Source: DASSJM01 sp036280655 (GTDB taxonomy: Bacteria > Actinomycetota > UBA4738 > HRBIN12). Taken from it: DNA of 39,470 nt. A program made the translations under genes and the position numbers. The notes below the pieces were generated by a model. The model had not been told where the DNA came from. It did not search any database and worked only from the letters and a program-made list of their open reading frames with translations. Shown here in pieces: positions 7,789 through 15,434 of the stretch (positions are counted from its first letter, which is position 1; the number at the start of each line of letters is the position of its first letter). The stretch spans positions 1 to 39,470 of the forward strand of contig DASUQI010000026.1 of assembly GCA_036280655.1 (NCBI GenBank), written 5' to 3'.

Positions 7789-8460
7789 CTACCGAAGGCC
7801 GAGCTCGTCGAGGTGCTGCAGGATGTCCGCGGGGTCCTCGTACACGCGGTAGGCGCCCGCGCGTTCGAGCTCCTCGCGCCCGTAGCCGCCGGACAGCACG
7901 CCGACGCCCAGGGCGTGGGCGCGCCGGGCCGCCAGCAGGTCCCAGACGCTGTCGCCGATCACCGTGCAGTCCCCGATGTCCACGCCGAGCTTCTCGGCGG
8001 CGGCGAGGAACAGGTCCGGGTCGGGTTTGGCGCGTTCGACGAGGTCGCGGGTGACCACGGGGACGTCGGGCGCGACCGACAGGAGCTCGATCGTCGGACC
8101 GGCGGACTCCCGGTATCCGCTCGTGGCGATCGCCCACGGCGCGCCCGCCGAGGTCAGGTGCGCGAGCAGCTCGCGGGCGCCGGGCAGCGGCCGCACACGG
8201 TCGGCCCTGGCCGCGTAGGCCTCGGCGTGGTTCCGTCGCAGCTCACCGGCCAGCTCGGGCGAGACGTCGCGGCCCGTCTCGCGCAGCAGCGCATTCGCGA
8301 ACAGCCCGCCGCTCATGCCGACCTTGCGATGGATCCGCCAGACCGAGAGCTCGATCCCGGCGGCGTCGAGCGCGTCCTGCCACGCCAGCACGTGCTGGTA
8401 CACGCTGTCCACGAGCGTCCCGTCGAGGTCGAACAGGAAGCCCTGGGTGCGAGGTTCCAC
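7789..8460 (-). CDS. HAD-superfamily phosphatase (phosphoglycolate phosphatase/beta-PGM-like)
   Basis: A 223-residue haloacid dehalogenase-like hydrolase. Motif I is FDLDGTLVDS with nucleophile Asp11 and acid Asp13. An alpha-helical cap follows (about 20-90). Motif II is ATSGY, motif III the Lys of KPDPDLF, and motif IV GDSVWDLLAA. The family removes phosphate from small metabolites; the substrate here is not predictable. The GTG start at 8460 is supported by a TACGAT -10 hexamer on the minus strand (8472-8467) exactly 6 bases upstream with no Shine-Dalgarno, so the mRNA is probably leaderless. Longer in-frame extensions would run into the divergent amidohydrolase gene and are rejected. It is divergently transcribed from that gene. 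Confidence 0.9.
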   Translation of the reverse strand: MEPRTQGFLFDLDGTLVDSVYQHVLAWQDALDAAGIELSVWRIHRKVGMSGGLFANALLRETGRDVSPELAGELRRNHAEAYAARADRVRPLPGARELLAHLTSAGAPWAIATSGYRESAGPTIELLSVAPDVPVVTRDLVERAKPDPDLFLAAAEKLGVDIGDCTVIGDSVWDLLAARRAHALGVGVLSGGYGREELERAGAYRVYEDPADILQHLDELGLR

Positions 8461-8466
8461 GCCGTC

Positions 8467-8472
8467 ATCGTA
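8467..8472 (-). promoter_or_regulatory. -10 hexamer TACGAT of the HAD phosphatase (leaderless)
   Basis: Reads TACGAT on the minus strand, followed by 6 bases and GTG. No recognisable -35 box. Confidence 0.55.
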
Positions 8473-8513
8473 CGGAACGACCCGGGGCCGGCGCGAGACG
8501 GTGCCGCGGTCGG

Positions 8514-8519
8514 TATGCT
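8514..8519 (+). promoter_or_regulatory. -10 hexamer TATGCT of the amidohydrolase operon
   Basis: TATGCT predicts a transcript starting near 8526. This leaves about 40 bases of leader containing GAAGGGA (8551-8557) before the first codon. It forms a divergent pair with the HAD promoter 40 bases to the left. Confidence 0.5.
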
Positions 8520-8566
8520 CGGCGCTCCCGAGCGCATGGACCGCTCCGACGAAGGGATCGAACGCC

Positions 8567-10246
8567 ATCGGCACCACCGGCTCGGCCGATCTGCTGTTCG
8601 TGAACGGGGCGGTCCACGTCCCGGCGCGCCGCGACGCTCCGACTCCCCGGGCGGTGGCGGTGCGGGCCGGCCGGATCGCGGCGGTCGGCACCAACGACGA
8701 CGTGCGGGCGCTCGCCGGCCCCGGAACCGAGGTCGTCGATCTCGCGGGACGCATGCTCGTCCCCGGGTTCCAGGACGCGCACGTGCATCCGCCCGCGGGC
8801 GGCCTGGAGATGCTGCGCTGCAATCTCTCCGACGCCTACTCCGTCCCCGAGTACGAGCGGCTGATCGCCGGGTACGCAGCCGAGCGACCGGACGACCCAT
8901 GGATCCTCGGCGGCGGATGGTCGATGGACGTGTTCCCCGGCGGGAACCCGCCGAAGGACGTGCTCGACCGGGTCGTCCCGGACCGCCCCGTGTACCTCCC
9001 CAGCCGCGACGGGCACAGCGCGTGGGTAAACTCGCGGGCGCTCGAGATCGGTGGGGTCACCGCCGCGTCCGCGGATCCCGCAGACGGGATCATCGTTCGA
9101 GACCGAGACGGCGAGCCCTGGGGAACGCTCCACGAAGGCGCGACGGACCTCGTCGCCTCCCGCATCCCCCCGGACCGCGACGAGGAGTGGATCGAGGGCC
9201 TTCGCGTCGCGCAGGCGTACCTCCACTCGCTCGGCATCACCGCGTGGCAGGACGCGAACGTCGGGACGAAGGACTCCGGGTACCCGACCTTCGAGCCGTA
9301 CCGGACGTTCGCCGCCTCCGGCGACCTCACGGCCCGCGTCGTCGGCGCGCTGTGGTGGGACCGCCACCGGGGGGTCGAGCAGATCGACGACCTGCTCGAC
9401 CTCCGCGAGCGCGGCGCCGTCGGCCGCTTCGCCGCGACGAGCGTGAAGATCATGCAGGACGGGGTGATCGAGAACTTCACCGCCGGCGTGCTCGAGCCCT
9501 ACCTGGACGCCGAAGGGCGACCGACGGACAACGTCGGGAAGTCGTTCGTGGACCCCGAGGAGCTGAAGCTCGCCGTCACGAGGCTCGACGCCGAGAGCTT
9601 CCAGGTCCACGTGCACGCCATCGGGGAGCGCGCGAACCGTGAAGCACTCGACGCGTTCGAGACGGCGAGCGCGGCCAGCGGGCCGAACGATCTCCGGCAC
9701 CACATCGCGCACATCCAGGTGATCCACCCCGACGACGTTCCTCGGTTCGCGGAGCTCGGCGTGGTGGCCAACGCACAGCCGCTCTGGGCGATCAACGAGG
9801 GTCAGATGGAACACCTCACGGTGCCGTTCCTGGGTCCCGAGCGGTCGACGTGGCAGTACCCGTTCGGGAGCCTGGTCCGCGGCGGTGCCAGGGTGGCGAT
9901 GGGCAGCGACTGGTCGGTCTCGAGCCCGAATCCGGTGTGGGGGATCCACGTCGCCGTGAATCGGATGACTCCCGCCGACTACGCCTACGGCCACGAGGCC
10001 GATGCTCCGTTCCTGCCGCACGAGCGCCTCGACGTCGGGACAGCGCTCGACGCCTACACGATCAACACCGCGTACGTGAACCACCTCGACGCGACGACCG
10101 GCTCGATCGAGGTCGGCAAGGAGGCCGATCTGGTCGTGCTGGACCGCGACCTCCTGTCGATCCCCGCCGCCGAGCTCCACACCGCCACGGTCCTGCTCAC
10201 GCTGGTCGGCGGCGAGCGCGTCTACGCGACCGGCGACCTCGCCTGA
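8567..10246 (+). CDS. Amidohydrolase family 3 (YtcJ-like) metal-dependent hydrolase
   Basis: About 559 residues. The N-terminal beta-sandwich leads into PGFQDAHVHP with the metal ligands His72 and His74. Further histidines lie in HVHAIGER and HHIAHIQ, and the catalytic Asp is in GSDWSVSSPNP. A C-terminal segment (GSIEVGKEADLVVLD) closes the sandwich. Members hydrolyse C-N bonds of amides or related compounds; the substrate is unknown. The start is uncertain: the conserved N-terminus (ADLLFVNGAV) lies before the first ATG/GTG downstream of the promoter. The codon 9 bases after the Shine-Dalgarno GAAGGGA is ATC (8567), while GTG at 8600 would cut into the domain. It is the first gene of the apparent operon with the two DmdA-like proteins, though a hairpin follows it. 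Confidence 0.88.
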   Translation: MGTTGSADLLFVNGAVHVPARRDAPTPRAVAVRAGRIAAVGTNDDVRALAGPGTEVVDLAGRMLVPGFQDAHVHPPAGGLEMLRCNLSDAYSVPEYERLIAGYAAERPDDPWILGGGWSMDVFPGGNPPKDVLDRVVPDRPVYLPSRDGHSAWVNSRALEIGGVTAASADPADGIIVRDRDGEPWGTLHEGATDLVASRIPPDRDEEWIEGLRVAQAYLHSLGITAWQDANVGTKDSGYPTFEPYRTFAASGDLTARVVGALWWDRHRGVEQIDDLLDLRERGAVGRFAATSVKIMQDGVIENFTAGVLEPYLDAEGRPTDNVGKSFVDPEELKLAVTRLDAESFQVHVHAIGERANREALDAFETASAASGPNDLRHHIAHIQVIHPDDVPRFAELGVVANAQPLWAINEGQMEHLTVPFLGPERSTWQYPFGSLVRGGARVAMGSDWSVSSPNPVWGIHVAVNRMTPADYAYGHEADAPFLPHERLDVGTALDAYTINTAYVNHLDATTGSIEVGKEADLVVLDRDLLSIPAAELHTATVLLTLVGGERVYATGDLA

Positions 10247-10265
10247 CCCTGACCGCTGGTCAGGG
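10247..10265 (+). terminator. Hairpin directly after the amidohydrolase stop codon
   Basis: CCCTGACC, loop GCT, GGTCAGGG: a perfect 8-bp stem starting at the base after the TGA. It has no T-tract, so it may attenuate rather than end transcription, or be an operator or mRNA-stabilising structure ahead of the next gene. Confidence 0.55.
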
Positions 10266-10347
10266 GCGCTCGTTGCCACCCCCGGAGGCCGAACGCACGA
10301 TACCGGCGACCGCTGCGGCGGCCCCGACACCTGCGAGAGGAGCCCCG

Positions 10348-11502
10348 ATGCCGTTCGACATGAGCCAGGTCCAGCGCGGCGCCCGCAACCGACGGACGCC
10401 CTACCACGAGGCGACCCAGCGGTACGAGCCGAAGGGCTACACGGTCTACAACCACATGTACTTCCCGATCCGCTTCGACACGTTCGAGGCCGAGTTCGAC
10501 GCGCTGCTCAACGGGGTGACGCTGTGGGACGTCTCGGTGGAGCGATGCCTCGAGATCTCGGGCCCGGACGGCTTCCGGTTCGCGCAGCTCCTCACGCCTC
10601 GCGACCTGTCGACGTGCGCGGTGGGGCAGGCCAAGTACGTGCTGATCTGCGACCGCGACGGCGGGATCGTGAACGACCCCGTCCTCACCCGGATGGACGA
10701 GAACACGTTCTGGTTCGCCCTCGCTTCCTCGGACGCCTTGCTCTTCGCGCGCGGGCTGCGCAATGCCTATCCGGACCTCGACGTGACGATCCAGGAGGCG
10801 GACGTCGCGCCCCTCCAGGTGCAGGGCCCGAGGTCCAAAGACCTGATGGCCAAGCTCCTCGGCGAGGAGATCCTCGAGCTGCGGTACTACTTCTGGACGG
10901 AGGCGAAGATCGCCGGCGCGCCCGTCGTCGTTACCCGGACGGGATGGACGTCCGAGGTGGGCTACGAGGTGTACCTCACCGACACGACCAGGGGTGTCGA
11001 GGTGTACGAGGCGATCATGGAGGCCGGCCGCGAGTTCGGGATCAAGCCCACGGGTCCGAGCGACATCCGGCGGATCGAGGGCGCGATCTTCAACTGGGGC
11101 GCCGACATGACGTACGAGAACAACCCGCTCGAGCTCGGCCTCGACCGGCTCGTCGACTGGGACCTCTCGGACGACGAGAGCATCTCCATGGCCGCGCTGC
11201 GCGAGATCCGCGAGCGCGGCGTGAGCCGGCGGATCAACGGGGTCGAGCTCGACGGCCAGCCGTTCCCCGAGCTGAACAACGTGAAGTGGCCCGTGGTCGA
11301 GGCCGACGGGACGAAGATCGGCAAGGTCACCTCCGCCATCTACTCGCCGCGCCTGGAGAAGAACATCGGGTTCGCGTGGCTGCCCGCCGAGCGCTCGACG
11401 GAGGGGGCGACCGTCACCGTGCAGACCGAGTGGGGCACGAGGCAGGGGACCGTCGTCCAGATGCCGTTCGTCGATCCCGGCAAGCAGATCCCAGTCTCCT
11501 AG
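10348..11502 (+). CDS. DmdA-like THF-dependent aminomethyl/demethylase family protein, paralogue 1
   Basis: A 384-residue member of the GcvT/DmdA family, whose members move a one-carbon unit from a methylated substrate to tetrahydrofolate. The GcvT-type folate-binding domain shows the DmdA-like signatures LWDVSVER, QLLTPRDLS, VGQAKY and NDPVL, then VQGPRS and TGWTSEVGYEVY. The C-terminal barrel domain ends near PFVDPGKQ. Length and signature agree with DMSP demethylase DmdA (about 370 residues) better than with LigM-type aromatic O-demethylases (about 470) or glycine cleavage T protein. The ATG is preceded by GAGAGGAG. The next gene is a diverged paralogue, followed by MetV- and MetF-like genes that would use the methyl-THF product. 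The substrate is not determined. Confidence 0.85.
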   Translation: MPFDMSQVQRGARNRRTPYHEATQRYEPKGYTVYNHMYFPIRFDTFEAEFDALLNGVTLWDVSVERCLEISGPDGFRFAQLLTPRDLSTCAVGQAKYVLICDRDGGIVNDPVLTRMDENTFWFALASSDALLFARGLRNAYPDLDVTIQEADVAPLQVQGPRSKDLMAKLLGEEILELRYYFWTEAKIAGAPVVVTRTGWTSEVGYEVYLTDTTRGVEVYEAIMEAGREFGIKPTGPSDIRRIEGAIFNWGADMTYENNPLELGLDRLVDWDLSDDESISMAALREIRERGVSRRINGVELDGQPFPELNNVKWPVVEADGTKIGKVTSAIYSPRLEKNIGFAWLPAERSTEGATVTVQTEWGTRQGTVVQMPFVDPGKQIPVS

Positions 11503-11514
11503 CCGGGGAGGGCC

Positions 11515-11530
11515 GTTGAACCGTCGTTCA
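11515..11530 (+). promoter_or_regulatory. Operator-like site, left copy
   Basis: GTTGAACCGTCGTTCA, itself a palindrome (TGAAC-N4-GTTCA). A 14/16 identical copy lies inverted at 11572-11587. Likely one of two binding sites for a dimeric regulator between the two DmdA-like genes. Confidence 0.5.
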
Positions 11531-11571
11531 GGCACTCGTTGCTGCTCGGAGGGTTGCGGCCGTTCCGGATT

Positions 11572-11587
11572 TGAACGATGATTCAAC
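11572..11587 (-). promoter_or_regulatory. Operator-like site, right copy (inverted)
   Basis: On the minus strand it reads GTTGAATCATCGTTCA, matching the left copy at 14 of 16 positions. The centre-to-centre distance is 57 bases, so the two sites lie roughly on the same face of the helix if the repeat is 10.5 bp. It ends 47 bases before the ATG at 11634. Confidence 0.5.
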
Positions 11588-11633
11588 GCCGGGCGGCGAG
11601 CGCCGCTCGAGCTGAGCGAAGGAGAGCGGCGAG

Positions 11634-12815
11634 ATGGTGAACGAGCGTGTGGAGATGCTCGAGCAGAGCGCGACGATCTACTTCGGCCCCTGGTACCGGC
11701 GTTCGCCGATGTTCGAGGCGACCCGGCGCGCAGGGTGCACCGCCTACGACGTGTACAACCACATGCTGCTCCCCGCCTACTTCGACGACCCCATCACCGA
11801 GTACTGGGCCCTGCTGAACGACGTAACGGTCTGGGACGTCGCGGTGGAACGCACGGTCGAGATCTCGGGCCCCGACGCCGACCGCTTCGTGAATCAGCTC
11901 ACCTGCCGGGACCTCACGAAGTGCGCGGTGAAGCAGGGCAAGTACATGATCGTGACCGCGCCGGACGGAGGCATCCTGAACGACCCGGTCCTCCTGCACG
12001 TGGACGAGAACCGATGGTGGATGCAGCTCGCGGACTCGGACGCCGGGTTGTACGCGCTCGGCGTCGCGTCGCAGTCGCCGCTGGACGTCGAGATCTCGTA
12101 TCCGCACGCGTACCCGATGCAGGTCCAGGGCGCGAAGGCCGCCAAGACGCTCGAGAAGCTGGTCGGGGCGGCGATCTACGACCTGAAGTACTACTGGTGC
12201 GAGTGGTTCGACATCAAGGACATCCCGGTGCTGATCAGCCGCACGGGATGGACCGCGGTGCAGGGCTTCGAGGTCAACCTGCTCGACCCCACGCGCGGCG
12301 ACGACCTCTGGAACGCTATCTTCGAGGCCGGCGACGAGTTCGCGATCCGGCCGGTGGCGCCCGTCGAGGCCCGGCGGATCGAGGCCGGCATCATGAACTA
12401 CAACTCCGACATGACCCACGAGGATACGCCGCTGCACATCACCGGGCTCGAGCACCTGGTCGAGGAGCAGCCGCAGGAGTACATCGGCAAGGAAGCGCTC
12501 GAGGCCCTGAAGGCCAAGGGGGTCGACCGCAAGCTCGTGGGGGTCGAGTGGCCGGGCGACGAGCTCCGCGCCGAGCTCTCGTGGTTCTGGCCCGTGCTGC
12601 GCGACGGGAGGCAGGTGGGCAGGGTGACCGATGCGATCTGGTCGCCGCGGCTCGAACGGAACATCGGCTACGCCTGGGTCCCGATCGACCTCGCGGCGCC
12701 GGGGACCCGGATCGACGTCGAGTCCGAGCTCGGGCCGCTGCAGGTGAGCACGGCGACGATCCCGTTCATCGATCCCAAGAAGGAGGTCCCGGCGGCCTCG
12801 CTCCGCCAGGACTGA
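11634..12815 (+). CDS. DmdA-like THF-dependent aminomethyl/demethylase family protein, paralogue 2
   Basis: A 393-residue paralogue of the preceding gene. It keeps the family signatures in the same order: YNHMLLPAYF, VWDVAVERTVEI, QLTCRDLTKC, KQGKYMIV, NDPVLL, VQGAKAAK and SRTGWTAVQGFEV. It differs throughout and carries an N-terminal extension of about 20 residues. The ATG has GAAGGAGAG upstream. The separate promoter region with two inverted operator-like sites suggests it can be regulated apart from paralogue 1. The two could form a heteromer or act on different methyl donors. The stop lies 2 bases before the GTG of the MetV-like gene, so co-translation is likely. Confidence 0.85.
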   Translation: MVNERVEMLEQSATIYFGPWYRRSPMFEATRRAGCTAYDVYNHMLLPAYFDDPITEYWALLNDVTVWDVAVERTVEISGPDADRFVNQLTCRDLTKCAVKQGKYMIVTAPDGGILNDPVLLHVDENRWWMQLADSDAGLYALGVASQSPLDVEISYPHAYPMQVQGAKAAKTLEKLVGAAIYDLKYYWCEWFDIKDIPVLISRTGWTAVQGFEVNLLDPTRGDDLWNAIFEAGDEFAIRPVAPVEARRIEAGIMNYNSDMTHEDTPLHITGLEHLVEEQPQEYIGKEALEALKAKGVDRKLVGVEWPGDELRAELSWFWPVLRDGRQVGRVTDAIWSPRLERNIGYAWVPIDLAAPGTRIDVESELGPLQVSTATIPFIDPKKEVPAASLRQD

Positions 12816-12817
12816 CC

Positions 12818-13270
12818 GTGCGACGGCCAGGGCTCGACCGGCGGCCGCCCCAGACGGCGCCGCCGGCGCGCGGGTTCCGCAAGGCCCTGCTGCTGATCGA
12901 GCGTCCCACGAAGGAGGCCATCTGGGACTGCCGCATGTGCGGGCAGTGCATCCTTCACTCCACGGGCATGTCGTGCCCGATGCGGTGCCCCAAGAACCTG
13001 CGGAACGGGCCGTGCGGCGGCACGCTGCAGGACGGGAGCTGCGAGGTCGTGCCGGAGATGAAGTGCGTCTGGGTGAGCGCGTGGGAGGGCTCTCGGCGCC
13101 TGCCGCTGTGGCGTTCGCACATGGCCCACGTAGAACGGCCGACGGACTGGAGGCTGCAGGAGACCGGATCGTGGGAGAACCTGCTTACCGGACGCGACCG
13201 TCAGGTGCCAGCCGGGTGGAATGCCGGCGCGAACCCGAGGCGAGCGGGGGGCGCGGAGCGGACGGCGTGA
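12818..13270 (+). CDS. MetV-like cysteine-rich protein (MTHFR C-terminal domain family)
   Basis: A 150-residue protein with a dense cysteine cluster: Cys38, 41, 44, 53, 57, 66, 75 and 83, in CRMCGQC, CPMRC, GPCGG and later. This is the signature of the methylene-tetrahydrofolate reductase C-terminal (MetV) family, which in acetogens binds zinc and partners with MetF. The GTG start at 12818 follows the previous stop by 2 bases. Its own stop overlaps the GTG of the MetF gene (GTGA at 13267-13270), which strongly indicates a complex with that protein. The C-terminal 40 residues are basic and poorly structured in appearance. Confidence 0.85.
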   Translation: MRRPGLDRRPPQTAPPARGFRKALLLIERPTKEAIWDCRMCGQCILHSTGMSCPMRCPKNLRNGPCGGTLQDGSCEVVPEMKCVWVSAWEGSRRLPLWRSHMAHVERPTDWRLQETGSWENLLTGRDRQVPAGWNAGANPRRAGGAERTA

Positions 13271-14187
13271 CCGAGCCCCGGAGCCGGCTGCACAAGCTGC
13301 TGCTCGCGGGCGAGTTCGTGGTCACGGCGGAGCTCCAGACGAGCGACTCGGCCGATCCCGGTTCGGTTACGAGGCTCGCGGAACTGTTGCGCGGCAGCGT
13401 CGACGCGGTGAACTGCACCGACAACAGCGCCGCGCACGCGCACATCTCTCCGCTCGCCGCGGCGCATCTGCTTGCCGACGACGGGGTCGAGCCGATCATG
13501 CAGTTCGTGTGCCGCGATCGGAACCGCCTCGCGCTGCAGGCGGACCTGCTCGGGGCGGCGGCGCTCGGCGTCCGGAACATCGTGTGTATGACGGGCGACG
13601 ACGTGTCGGTCGGGGATCACCCCGAGGCCAAGCCGCTCTACGACATCGACTCGGTGCACCTGCTCCGCATCGCGAGGATCATGCGGGACGAGGGCGTGTA
13701 CCTCTCGGGGCGCCAGCTCACCGGGGCGCCGAGCTTCCTGATCGGGGCCGTCGAGAACCCGTTCGCCCCGCCGCTCGAGTTCCGCCCGATGCGGGTGGGG
13801 ATGAAGGTCGAGGCGGGGGCGGAGTTCATCCAGACCCAGATCTGCTTCAACCTCGACAAGATGCGGCTGTTCATGGCCCGCTGCGGCGAGCTCGGGCTGC
13901 TCGACCAGGTGTGGATCCTCGCGGGGGTGTTCGTCCCGAGCTCGGCCCGGGGGGTGCGGTACCTGCGCGACCAGGTCCCGGGCGTGGACGTGCCCGACCG
14001 GGTGATCGAGCGGATGGAGGCGCGTGCGCCCGAGGACCAGCGGGCCGAGGGAGTACGGATCGCGCTCGAGATCGTCGAGCAGGTCCGGGACATCCCCGGC
14101 GTGCGAGGGATCCACCTCATGACGATCAATCACGAGGATGCGATCCCGCAGGTCGTCGAGGGTGCCGGGCTCCTCCCGCGACCCTGA
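13267..14187 (+). CDS. metF: Methylenetetrahydrofolate reductase (MetF family)
   Basis: A 306-residue TIM-barrel flavoenzyme of the MTHFR family. It interconverts 5,10-methylene-THF and 5-methyl-THF using FAD. Recognisable stretches are VTAELQTSDSADPG at the N-terminus (a diverged version of the usual PPK region, with Glu22 in the position of the catalytic acid), FVCRDRN, NIVCMTGDD, VGMKVEAGAEFIQTQICF (the well-conserved TQ segment) and GIHLMTINHED. The GTGA overlap with the MetV-like gene indicates translational coupling. Placed after two methyl-to-THF transferase homologues, it most likely works in the oxidative direction, recovering methyl groups as methylene-THF; this direction is inferred from context. 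Confidence 0.9.
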   Translation: MTEPRSRLHKLLLAGEFVVTAELQTSDSADPGSVTRLAELLRGSVDAVNCTDNSAAHAHISPLAAAHLLADDGVEPIMQFVCRDRNRLALQADLLGAAALGVRNIVCMTGDDVSVGDHPEAKPLYDIDSVHLLRIARIMRDEGVYLSGRQLTGAPSFLIGAVENPFAPPLEFRPMRVGMKVEAGAEFIQTQICFNLDKMRLFMARCGELGLLDQVWILAGVFVPSSARGVRYLRDQVPGVDVPDRVIERMEARAPEDQRAEGVRIALEIVEQVRDIPGVRGIHLMTINHEDAIPQVVEGAGLLPRP

Positions 14188-14280
14188 CGCCGACCTCCAC
14201 GCAAGCTCCGCGCGGGACGGATGAACCTCCTCGCTTCCGTGTCGAATCCACGCCGGACCGGACAGACTGGAGAGATCGAC

Positions 14281-15372
14281 ATGAAGCGTTCCCTCGTCCC
14301 CCTCATCGCGGCCTCGGCGCTCACGCTCGCTGCCTGCACCACGGGCCAGACGCGCACCGTGGCCGAGCCCAGGGCGGAGTTCCCCTCCCCGTCGGCAACA
14401 TCGCCCGTGGCCGACGCGGACGGGGTGGTCGGCGTCGTGCGTGACGTGCTCCCTGCGGTCGTGAACGTCGTCGTGACCACGGACCAGGGCGGGGGCGAGG
14501 GCACCGGGTTCATCGTGCGCTCCGACGGCATCATCGTGACGAACTTCCACGTCGTCGAGGGCGCTACGAAGGTCACGGTCCTCACATCCGACGAGGAGCC
14601 CATCAGCTACGACGCGCGGGTGATCGGCGGGGACGTCCAGGACGACCTCGCGGTCCTGGATATCGACGCGACCGATCTGCCGACCGTCGCGCTGGGCAGC
14701 TCGGGCGACCTCGAGCTCGGCCAGCGCGTCGTCGCGATCGGGTACGCGCTCGGCCTGGCGGGTGGCCCCTCCGTCACGACCGGCGTGGTCTCGTCGCTCA
14801 CGCGTCAGGTCACCGTGCAGGACCTGAACTGCCCGACGACCGAGTGCGGCCCGAACCAGGAGCGCGTGTATACCGACGTCATCCAGACCGACGCGGCGAT
14901 CAACCCCGGGAACTCGGGCGGCCCGCTCGTGAACCTCGCCGGCGAGGTGGTCGGGATCAACTCCGCCGGTGCGGGGAGCGCTGAGAACATCGGCTTCGCG
15001 ATCCAGATCGACGCCGCCGAGCCCGTGATCTTCCAGGCCGCCGAGAACCCGTCGCAGCCGGTTGCGTTCATGGGCGTCGGCTCGAGCGACGCCTCGGACC
15101 CGGAGATCCAGTTCGAGTTCAACCCGCCGGTGGACGAGGGCGCCGTGATCCTGAACGTCGTCGAGAACGGCCCCGCCGACCGGGCGGGCTTCGAGGTCGG
15201 CGACGTGGTGGTCACGTTCGACGGGCAGCCGGTCACCGACTCCGAGGGGCTCGGGGAGCTGATCCGTTCGCACCGGCCCGACGACGAGGTGCAGGTGGGC
15301 GTCGTGCGTGCCGACGGCAGCCAGGAGGAGCTCACGGTGCGCCTGGGGGTGAACCCGGTCCCGACCGGCTGA
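14281..15372 (+). CDS. HtrA/DegP-like trypsin-family protease with PDZ domain, lipoprotein
   Basis: A 363-residue protein. The signal peptide ends in the lipobox LAAC with Cys19, so it is predicted to be a membrane-anchored lipoprotein facing outward. The trypsin-like domain has His90 (TNFHVVEG), Asp122 (DDLAVLD) and Ser212 (NPGNSGGPL). An insertion with two cysteines (CPTTEC, 184-189) may form a disulfide. A PDZ domain occupies about 265-355 (VVENGPADRAGFEVGDVVV). It acts in extracytoplasmic protein quality control in this family. The ATG at 14281 is preceded by GGAGAG; an in-frame ATG 20 codons earlier would spoil the signal peptide. It is not obviously linked to its neighbours. Confidence 0.92.
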   Translation: MKRSLVPLIAASALTLAACTTGQTRTVAEPRAEFPSPSATSPVADADGVVGVVRDVLPAVVNVVVTTDQGGGEGTGFIVRSDGIIVTNFHVVEGATKVTVLTSDEEPISYDARVIGGDVQDDLAVLDIDATDLPTVALGSSGDLELGQRVVAIGYALGLAGGPSVTTGVVSSLTRQVTVQDLNCPTTECGPNQERVYTDVIQTDAAINPGNSGGPLVNLAGEVVGINSAGAGSAENIGFAIQIDAAEPVIFQAAENPSQPVAFMGVGSSDASDPEIQFEFNPPVDEGAVILNVVENGPADRAGFEVGDVVVTFDGQPVTDSEGLGELIRSHRPDDEVQVGVVRADGSQEELTVRLGVNPVPTG

Positions 15373-15421
15373 CGCCTCCGCCCTCTGGGCGATCTCGGGA
15401 CGGCCTGGACGGGCGGTGCGC

Positions 15422-15427
15422 TAGCCT
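15422..15427 (+). promoter_or_regulatory. -10 hexamer TAGCCT of the ttuA-type fusion gene (leaderless)
   Basis: TAGCCT, 7 bases, then GTG at 15435. No Shine-Dalgarno and no clear -35 box. Confidence 0.5.
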
Positions 15428-15434
15428 GACCTCT

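Noticed and set aside
8465..10330. 621-codon minus-strand frame opposite the amidohydrolase
   Set aside because: No motifs, and the plus strand carries a complete metal-dependent hydrolase.
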